From the NCBI GenBank assembly GCA_001803795.1, contig MHEK01000094.1, positions 4,758-43,061 on the forward strand: DNA of 38,304 bases. Reading direction: 5' to 3'. This document shows, piece by piece, positions 17,493-24,495 of this stretch; position 1 is the first letter of the stretch; each line of letters opens with the position of its first letter. The translations under genes and the position numbers were made by a program. The notes under the pieces were generated by a model. The model saw only the letters and a list, made by a program, of their open reading frames with translations. It made no database searches and was not told where the DNA came from. The stretch comes from Nitrospirae bacterium RBG_16_64_22 (GTDB lineage Bacteria > Nitrospirota > RBG-16-64-22).

Positions 17493-19639
17493 CAGGCCGG
17501 CTCCAGGGGGGCGTACTTGAGGGAGAGCTTCTTGGTTCCGACGCGGGAGAAGGCGATCGTCACCTTGCGGTCCTCGCCCTCTCCCTCGAACGATCGGATG
17601 ATTCCCCGACCGAAGGTCGGATGGGACACTGATCTCCCGACCGGGAAGGGGTCGGCGTCCGATTCCGCAAGCGCGACGAAGGGGGCGCGGTCCCGTTCCC
17701 CGCGGTTCGCGGGCGGGTGGAGGGACGTCCGTTCCAGCAGGTCCTCCGGGATCTCGTCCAGGAAGCGCGAAGGGAGGTTCCACTGCGTGGAGCCGTAGAT
17801 GTGCCGGCTCTCGGCGTGGGAGAGATGGAGCTTTTCCATCGCCCGCGTGATGGCGACGTAGCAGAGGCGCCGCTCTTCCTCGAGGTCGTGGGGCGAGTCG
17901 GAGGAGCGGGCGTGCGGAAAGATTCCCTCTTCCATCCCCGTGACGAAGACAACCGGGAACTCGAGCCCCTTCGCGTTGTGCATCGTCATGAGCGTTACCG
18001 CCCTTCCGTCCGTCCCGGCCTGTTCGAGGTCCGTAATCAGGGCGACCTGGTCGAGGAACCCCGTGAGTGAGGGCTCGGGCGTCTCCGCCTCGTACTCCAT
18101 GACGGCGGTCACGAGCTCCTTCAGGTTCTCGACGCGCATCTGCGTCTCGAGGCTCTTGTCGGACTCGAGCTCCTTCAGGTAGCCGGTCCCCTCCAGAACG
18201 CGGCGGAGGATCTCGGAGGGAGGCAGGGTCTCGGCCCCTTTTCGGAGCGAAGCGAGAAGGCCCGCGAACCCCTCGATCTTGCCGCGCGGGGCGGGGGAGA
18301 GGGACGAGACGCAGGACGGATCGCCCAGGGCGCGGCCGAGCGATCCCCCGTGGGCCGCCTCCAGCCGGGCCAGCGTGGCCGGCCCGATCCCCCGGGCCGG
18401 AACGTTGATCACGCGCTTGAGCGCGAGGTCGTCGTCGGGATTGGCGATCAGCCGGAGGTAGGCGATCACGTCCTTGATCTCTTTCCGGTCGTAGAAGCGG
18501 AGCCCGCCGACGATCCGGTACGGAAGGCCGGCGTTGCGGAACGTCTCTTCGAAGATGCGCGACTGGGCGTTCGTCCGGTAGAGGACGACGCAGTCGGAAG
18601 TCGTCCCGCCGTCTTCCACGTGGCGCTGGACCGATCGGGCCACGAAGAGGGCCTCCATCCGTTCGTCCGGGGCGGCGACGCAGGCGATCCGCTCACCGCG
18701 GCTCCGGGCCGTCCAGAGCGACTTGGGTTTCCGCGCCGTGTTGTTCCGGACGACGGCCGTGGCGGCGTCCAGGATCTGCTGAGTGGAGCGGTAGTTCTGG
18801 TCGAGCGTGACGACGACCGCCTCGGGATAGTCGCGCTCGAAGGAGAGAATATTGGAAAGGTCCGCCCCGCGGAACCGGTAGATCGACTGGTCGTCGTCTC
18901 CCACGACGCAGAGGTTCCGGTGGGCGGCCGCGAGCGCGCGGACGAGCCTGTACTGCGCGTGGTTCGTGTCCTGGTACTCGTCGACCAGGATGTAGCGGAA
19001 ACGGTCCTGCCAGCGCGCGAGAACGTCGGGATGCGACTCGAACAGCCGGACGGCCGTCATGAGCAGGTCGTCGAAGTCGAGGGCCTGGATGTTCGAGAGG
19101 TGCCGCTGGTACATCTCGTAGACGCGGGCCGCCTTCGCGTCCAGGCCGAACGACTGCGTGCTCGCGAGCTGTCCGGGCCCGATCAGGCGGTTCTTCCAGT
19201 CGGAGATCCGGGGGCCGATGGCCCGGGGCGGGTAGAGCGACTCGTTGATGTTGAGTTCGCGGACGCACGCCTTGATGAGAGAGGAGCGGTCCTGCTCGTC
19301 GATGATCGTGAACGCCGGCTTGATCCCCGCCGCGGCCGCCTCGCGCCGGAGGATCCGGACGCAGGCCGAATGGAACGTGGAGACCCAGAGGCCGTCCACG
19401 GTCTGCCCCAGAAGGCGCCCGATGCGCTCGCGCATCTCTCCCGCCGCCTTGTTCGTGAACGTGACGGCGAGGACGCGGCCGGGCGGAACGCCGCGCGCCC
19501 GGACGAGATGGGCGATCCGGTGCGTGATCGTCCGCGTCTTGCCGCTGCCGGCCCCGGCCAGGATCAGGAGGGGTCCGGCTTCGTGGAGGACGGCCTGACG
19601 CTGGGGCGGGTTGAGGTGTTCGAGGAAATCGGTCGCCAT
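17492..19639 (-). CDS. UvrD/PcrA-family DNA helicase
   Basis: LNPPQRQAVLHEAGPLLILAGAGSGKTRTITHRIAHL...LVDEYQDTNHAQY...GDDDQSIYRFRGA...TMHNAKGLEFPVVFVTGMEEGIFPH. Confidence 0.97.
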   Translation of the reverse strand: MATDFLEHLNPPQRQAVLHEAGPLLILAGAGSGKTRTITHRIAHLVRARGVPPGRVLAVTFTNKAAGEMRERIGRLLGQTVDGLWVSTFHSACVRILRREAAAAGIKPAFTIIDEQDRSSLIKACVRELNINESLYPPRAIGPRISDWKNRLIGPGQLASTQSFGLDAKAARVYEMYQRHLSNIQALDFDDLLMTAVRLFESHPDVLARWQDRFRYILVDEYQDTNHAQYRLVRALAAAHRNLCVVGDDDQSIYRFRGADLSNILSFERDYPEAVVVTLDQNYRSTQQILDAATAVVRNNTARKPKSLWTARSRGERIACVAAPDERMEALFVARSVQRHVEDGGTTSDCVVLYRTNAQSRIFEETFRNAGLPYRIVGGLRFYDRKEIKDVIAYLRLIANPDDDLALKRVINVPARGIGPATLARLEAAHGGSLGRALGDPSCVSSLSPAPRGKIEGFAGLLASLRKGAETLPPSEILRRVLEGTGYLKELESDKSLETQMRVENLKELVTAVMEYEAETPEPSLTGFLDQVALITDLEQAGTDGRAVTLMTMHNAKGLEFPVVFVTGMEEGIFPHARSSDSPHDLEEERRLCYVAITRAMEKLHLSHAESRHIYGSTQWNLPSRFLDEIPEDLLERTSLHPPANRGERDRAPFVALAESDADPFPVGRSVSHPTFGRGIIRSFEGEGEDRKVTIAFSRVGTKKLSLKYAPLEPA

Positions 19640-19651
19640 GCCCTGCCGAAT

Positions 19652-21484
19652 TTACTCCACCGTCACGCTCTTGGCAAGGTTTCTCGGCTGGTCGACGTCG
19701 CATCCCTTCAGGTCCGCGATGTGATAGGCGAGAAGCTGGAGCGGAAGGGCGAAGAGGATCGGCGTGAGGAGCGGATGGGTCGCGGGAACGTCGAGGACCG
19801 CTTCGGCCCTCGCGCGGACCGATTCGTCCGCGCGGTCGGTCACGGCGATGATTCGCCCTCCGCGGGCCCGCACTTCCTCGAGGTTCGAGAGGACCTTCTC
19901 GTAGACGGCGTCATGAGGCGCGAGGACCACGACGGGGACCTGCTCGTCGATGAGGGCGATCGGTCCGTGCTTGAGCTCTCCGGCCGGATACCCTTCCGCG
20001 TGGATGTACGAGATCTCTTTGAGCTTGAGCGCCCCTTCGAGCGCCACGGGGAAGTTGATTCCCCGGCCCAGGTAGAGGAAGTCCCGCGACACCGCCAGCC
20101 GCCTCGCGAGGGCGGCGATCTCCCCCGAGCGGGCCAGGGCCTCCTCCATCCGGTGGGGAATCCGGATGAGTTCTTCGAGGAGGGAGCGGGCGGCGTCGTT
20201 CGTCAGCGTCCCGCGGCCCCGGCCGAGGCGGACGGCGAGGAGAAAGAGGGCCGCGAGTTGGGAGGTGAACGCTTTCGTGGAGGCGACGCCGATCTCCGGA
20301 CCGGCGTGCGTGTAGACGACCGCGTCGGCTTCCCGCGTGGCCGTGCTCCCGACGACGTTGCAGATCGCGACCGTCCTCGCCCCGCGGCGCCTGGCTTCGC
20401 GCTGGGCGGCCAGCGTATCGGCCGTCTCGCCCGACTGCGTGACCCCGACGAAGAGAGTGCCGGGGGGGATGAGGGGATCGCGGTAGCGGAACTCGGAAGC
20501 GATGTCGACCGTCACGGGAAGGCGGGCCAGCGCCTCGATCCAGTAGCGCGCGATGAGGCCCGCGTGCCAGGACGTCCCGCACGCCACGATGACGACCTGC
20601 TTGAGGTCCCGGACCGCGCTCTCGTCGAGCATGAAACCCTCGATCTCTACCTCGCCGCGCTCGAGCGAATAGCGGCCGAGGAGCGTGTCGGAGAACGAGC
20701 GGGGCTGTTCGTGGATCTCCTTGAGCATGAAGTGCTTGTACCCGCCGCGCTCGGCCATCACGGGGTTCCAGTCGATCCGGGTCGCGGTCTTCGGGCGGGG
20801 GTCCCCTTGGAGGCCGGTGATCTCGACGCCGCTCCGCGAGAGGACCGCCACATCCCCGTCGTCGAGGAAGATCACGTCGCGTGTGTACGGAAGGACAGCC
20901 GGGACATCCGACGCGAGGAACGACGCGCCGTCCCCGAGGCCTACGATGAGCGGGGATCCGTTGCGGGCCCCAACGACGAGGCCGGGCTCGCTCTCGGACA
21001 CGACGCCGATGGCGTACGTGCCCCGGACCTCGGCCAGGGCCGCCCGGACCGCCTCGGGCAGGGCGAGACCGCGCTTCGACTGGCGGTCGATCAGGTGGCA
21101 GAGGACCTCGGTGTCGGTCTCGGACATGAAGGTTCGGCCTTCGCCGAGTAGTTCCTTCTTGAGCTCCATGTGGTTCTCGATGATGCCGTTGTGGACGAGG
21201 ACGAGGCCGCCCACGCGGTGCGGGTGGGCGTTCGCCTCCGAGGGGGGGCCGTGCGTCGCCCAGCGGGTGTGGCCGATTCCGGTGGAGCCCTGGAGCGGCT
21301 CCTGTGAGACGACCTTCTCCAGGTTCGCGAGCTTTCCGGTGCTTCGCCTCAGCTCGATCCGCCCCGTTCCGTTCAGGACGGCGAGTCCGGCCGAGTCGTA
21401 CCCGCGGTACTCCAGGCGCTTCAGGCCGTCCAGGAGGATGGGAACGCTGTCGTCAGGTCCGATGTATCCGACGATTCCGCACAT
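19652..21484 (-). CDS. glmS: Glutamine--fructose-6-phosphate aminotransferase (isomerizing)
   Basis: MCGIVGYIGPDDSVPILLDGLKRLEYRGYDSAGLAV...QPRNLAKSVTVE. Confidence 0.98.
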   Translation of the reverse strand: MCGIVGYIGPDDSVPILLDGLKRLEYRGYDSAGLAVLNGTGRIELRRSTGKLANLEKVVSQEPLQGSTGIGHTRWATHGPPSEANAHPHRVGGLVLVHNGIIENHMELKKELLGEGRTFMSETDTEVLCHLIDRQSKRGLALPEAVRAALAEVRGTYAIGVVSESEPGLVVGARNGSPLIVGLGDGASFLASDVPAVLPYTRDVIFLDDGDVAVLSRSGVEITGLQGDPRPKTATRIDWNPVMAERGGYKHFMLKEIHEQPRSFSDTLLGRYSLERGEVEIEGFMLDESAVRDLKQVVIVACGTSWHAGLIARYWIEALARLPVTVDIASEFRYRDPLIPPGTLFVGVTQSGETADTLAAQREARRRGARTVAICNVVGSTATREADAVVYTHAGPEIGVASTKAFTSQLAALFLLAVRLGRGRGTLTNDAARSLLEELIRIPHRMEEALARSGEIAALARRLAVSRDFLYLGRGINFPVALEGALKLKEISYIHAEGYPAGELKHGPIALIDEQVPVVVLAPHDAVYEKVLSNLEEVRARGGRIIAVTDRADESVRARAEAVLDVPATHPLLTPILFALPLQLLAYHIADLKGCDVDQPRNLAKSVTVE

Positions 21485-21506
21485 TGAGGGGCTGGTCTCC
21501 TATTGC

Positions 21507-21542
21507 TGGTCAATGGTCAATAGTTAATGGTCAATGGTCAAA
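21507..21542. repeat. Heptamer (tggtcaa) microsatellite upstream of glmS
   Basis: tggtcaatggtcaatagttaatggtcaatggtcaa; followed by a second short repeat, caactccgagctcccaactccgaac. Confidence 0.8.
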
Positions 21543-21591
21543 AAGGGCCTTCCGTCCCTCCCCAACTCCGAGCTCCCAACTCCGAACCGAC

Positions 21592-23346
21592 CTACAGCCT
21601 CCGGTCGGCCAGGGAGAGGAGGGACTTGACCTCGTCCATCCACGCTTCCGTCTCGGCGCCGGACCGCTTCGTCGGGGCCGACTGCACCCAGTGAAGGAAA
21701 CGCGTCTCGTCGAGAATCCGCCGGAGAAGGTCCGGGAGCGAAAGGGCCTGGTAGACGGAAGAGAGCCGCCGGACGAACGCCACGAACTCCTCCAGGCGCT
21801 CCATCCGCGCCTCGGGGATCTCGCGCGCCAGGAGCTCCTTGAACTTGGAGAAGAAGGCTTCCTCGTACGAGACGGCGAAGCGCTCGAACTTCCCGATGAG
21901 CGGCATCTCCGCGATTTCGTCGAACTCGACCGGCTTGCGGCGGGCGGGCGGCTTCTTCCCGGACGCGATCTTTCCCTCGCGCCGGGCCTTGACGTACTCC
22001 TCCCGGTTCATCTGCGGGACCCGGCTGATCGCGAGGGCCCGCGGCGGAACGTCGTCGGTGACGGTCGTCCCGGCGGCCACGAGGGCCCCCCGGCCCACGG
22101 TGACGGGGGCGATGAACTGGGTGTCGCTGCCGATGAAGGCCTCGTCCTCGATCGTCGTGGGGTGCTTCTTCCGGCCGTCGTAGTTGCAGGTGATCGTTCC
22201 GGCCCCGATGTTGACGCGCTTTCCGATCGTGGCGTCGCCCAGGTAGGAGAGGTGGTTCGCCTTCGTTCCGGCTCCGAGCGTCGTCTTTTTCACCTCCACG
22301 TAGTTTCCCACGCGGACGTCCTCCATGAGGACCGAGCCGGGGCGGAGATGGGCGAACGGACCGACGACCGCGCCGCGGCCGACCTGGCTTCCGACGACGA
22401 CGGTCGAGTCGCGCACGGCGGCGGCGTCGGCGATCGTCGAGTCGGCGATCCGGACGTGCGGTCCGATGAGGCAGTTCCGCCCGATCGTCGTCCGTCCTTC
22501 GAGCGTCGCGCCGGGATAGACCGTCGTGTCCGGTCCGATCGTCACCGTCGCGTCGATGTACGTGGAGTCCGGGTCGATGACCGTGACGCCCTCGAGCATC
22601 AGCGTTTCGATGATCCGGCGGCGGACGACCCGTTCCGCCCGCGCGAGATCGATCCGGTTGTTGATCCCTTCGGTTTCTTCCGCGTTCGTCGCGAAGACGG
22701 AGGCCACGGCCTTGCGCTGGTCGACGGCGATCTTCACCACGTCGGTCAGGTAGTATTCCTTCTTGGCGTTGTCGTTCTTCACCTTCTCGAGCGCTTCGAA
22801 GAGGAAGGACGCGTCGAAGCAGTAGACGCCGGTGTTGATCTCCTGGATCTGGCGCTCGACGGGCGACGCGTCCCGCTCCTCCACGATCCGGGTGACCCTG
22901 CCTTCATCGTCCCGCACGATGCGGCCGTATCCGCGCGGGTCGGGGACCGTCGTCGTGAGGAGCGTCACGTCGGCGTTCTGTCCCTTGTGCGTCTTGATGA
23001 GCTGGCCGACCGTCCCGGCCGTGAGGAGGGGCGTGTCGCCGCAAAGAATGAGGATCGTCCCCCGCGACCTGGACAGGATCGGCTTGACCTGCAGGACGGC
23101 GTGGCCCGTGCCGAGCTGCTCCGCCTGGGAGACGATCTCGACCTTCCTTCCTTCCAGAGCCTTGCGGACCTCTTCTTTCTGGTGCCCGACGACGATGATC
23201 GTCCGGGCGACGCCGAGCTTGTCGAGGAGATTGAGGGGATAATGGATCATCGGAAGACCGGCGACCGGATGGAGGACCTTGGGCTTCTGCGACTTCATCC
23301 GCGTTCCCTGGCCCGCGGCCAGGATGACAGCCACCATGCGCTGCAT
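21592..23346 (-). CDS. glmU: Bifunctional GlmU with ~115-aa C-terminal extension
   Basis: MVAVILAAGQGTRMKSQKPKVLHPVAGLPMI plus left-handed beta-helix (NYVEVKKTTLGAGTKANHLSYLGDATIGKRVNIGAGTITCNYDG); extra C-terminal helical region. Confidence 0.95.
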   Translation of the reverse strand: MQRMVAVILAAGQGTRMKSQKPKVLHPVAGLPMIHYPLNLLDKLGVARTIIVVGHQKEEVRKALEGRKVEIVSQAEQLGTGHAVLQVKPILSRSRGTILILCGDTPLLTAGTVGQLIKTHKGQNADVTLLTTTVPDPRGYGRIVRDDEGRVTRIVEERDASPVERQIQEINTGVYCFDASFLFEALEKVKNDNAKKEYYLTDVVKIAVDQRKAVASVFATNAEETEGINNRIDLARAERVVRRRIIETLMLEGVTVIDPDSTYIDATVTIGPDTTVYPGATLEGRTTIGRNCLIGPHVRIADSTIADAAAVRDSTVVVGSQVGRGAVVGPFAHLRPGSVLMEDVRVGNYVEVKKTTLGAGTKANHLSYLGDATIGKRVNIGAGTITCNYDGRKKHPTTIEDEAFIGSDTQFIAPVTVGRGALVAAGTTVTDDVPPRALAISRVPQMNREEYVKARREGKIASGKKPPARRKPVEFDEIAEMPLIGKFERFAVSYEEAFFSKFKELLAREIPEARMERLEEFVAFVRRLSSVYQALSLPDLLRRILDETRFLHWVQSAPTKRSGAETEAWMDEVKSLLSLADRRL

Positions 23347-23350
23347 CGCT

Positions 23351-24043
23351 CTACCTCCCCGTGGGGGTGCCGGCGCCGGCCATCGCGCCCGCCTGCGCCG
23401 CGTTGGGCGAGGCCGTCAGGTCGGACGGAAACAGAGACCGGGCATTCAGGTCCGAAGGGGTCGCCGTGCCGCCGGAAAGGACCAGGCGGATCCCCTCTTC
23501 GATCGAGATCCCGGGATCGAGGACTTCGGACGTGCGGAAAAGGACGATCTCGCCAATGTAAAGGTGGTTCGTGGGGATGAAGACGGCCAAGACGGGGTCG
23601 ACGGAGCCGTCCGGGCGCCGGATGGTCGACCGGTCCGTGAGGAACCCGAACGAGTAAACGCCCGAGCGGGGATACTCCACCATGACGAACTTCTTGAAAG
23701 CCGTCTTGTTTGCGGGATTGAACGCGTCGATCAACTGCTTGACGGCCGTGTAGACGTTCTTGAAGATCGGGATCTTGAGCAGGAGGCGCTCGCCGAAATC
23801 GAGCAGGCGCTTGCCCACGACCGTCGCCGCCACGATCCCTACGAGGAAGACGATCACGAGACTCACGAGGAAACCGAGGCCGGGGATCGCCTCGCCCACG
23901 ATTCCCTTGAGCGGATCTCCGAGGAGCCGGTCGATCACGTTGAAGAAGGAGACGATTGCCGCGATCGTGAGGGCGAGCGGGATGACGATGAAGAGGCCGG
24001 TCAGGAACCGGGCCTTGAAATGGCCTGTCAAGGATGCAAGCAT
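23351..24043 (-). CDS. DUF502 family membrane protein
   Basis: FKARFLTGLFIVIPLALTIAAIVSFFNVIDRLLGD...IPIFKNVYTAVKQLIDAF...VYSFGFLT. Confidence 0.9.
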   Translation of the reverse strand: MLASLTGHFKARFLTGLFIVIPLALTIAAIVSFFNVIDRLLGDPLKGIVGEAIPGLGFLVSLVIVFLVGIVAATVVGKRLLDFGERLLLKIPIFKNVYTAVKQLIDAFNPANKTAFKKFVMVEYPRSGVYSFGFLTDRSTIRRPDGSVDPVLAVFIPTNHLYIGEIVLFRTSEVLDPGISIEEGIRLVLSGGTATPSDLNARSLFPSDLTASPNAAQAGAMAGAGTPTGR

Positions 24044-24206
24044 CGAGCACCTCTGTTTCCAAAGGTGTATATGTTAGCCCGTTTGCGCGAGGCGCGCAAG
24101 TCCCGTAACCCGTCGTCAGGCAAGGCTTTTCCTCGGAGGTTCGGAAGGCTTCCCGGGGGCACAAGCGTTCCGTCGGAGTTGTTGCCGACCGCCCCGGCAG
24201 GCACAT

Positions 24207-24235
24207 TTGACATTATCCTAGACTCTAGATACAAT
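24207..24235 (+). promoter_or_regulatory. Near-consensus sigma70-type promoter for the molybdoenzyme operon
   Basis: TTGACA (24207-24212), 17-nt spacer, TACAAT (24230-24235); ctaga-c-tctag inverted repeat inside the spacer (24218-24228). Confidence 0.65.
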
Positions 24236-24389
24236 ATATGCGGTTATCTTCTGCAATGAGTGAAGCTCCGTCGAGAGCTTGACGCTTCAATCCCGATCGG
24301 TTGATTCCCCCCGGCTTTCCGCACCCGCGGAGGATCTTGAGTCGGAAATGCTCCCAGTCATGCAACCACAGGCATTCTTGATTATCTTG

Positions 24390-24420
24390 ACGACGTCGTT
24401 CATGCCTCCGCTGAGGCATG
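24390..24420. promoter_or_regulatory. Palindrome plus adjacent hairpin in the operon leader
   Basis: acgacgtcgt (24390-24399) and catgcctc-cgct-gaggcatg (24401-24420). Confidence 0.5.
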
Positions 24421-24495
24421 TTGGTCTTGCGATGTTTGAAGAAGTTCGAGATACCGGAGCGTCGACGGTTGAGCATCTTTCAGGAGGGCCATCGT

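Noticed and set aside
18350-21151. 933-aa + strand ORF antisense to pcrA and glmS
   Set aside because: High-GC antisense open frame; Arg/Asp/Gly-rich composition with no recognisable domain, and both minus-strand genes are unambiguous.
21304-23580. 758-aa + strand ORF antisense to glmU
   Set aside because: Same GC-driven shadow ORF effect; low-complexity composition opposite a clear glmU.
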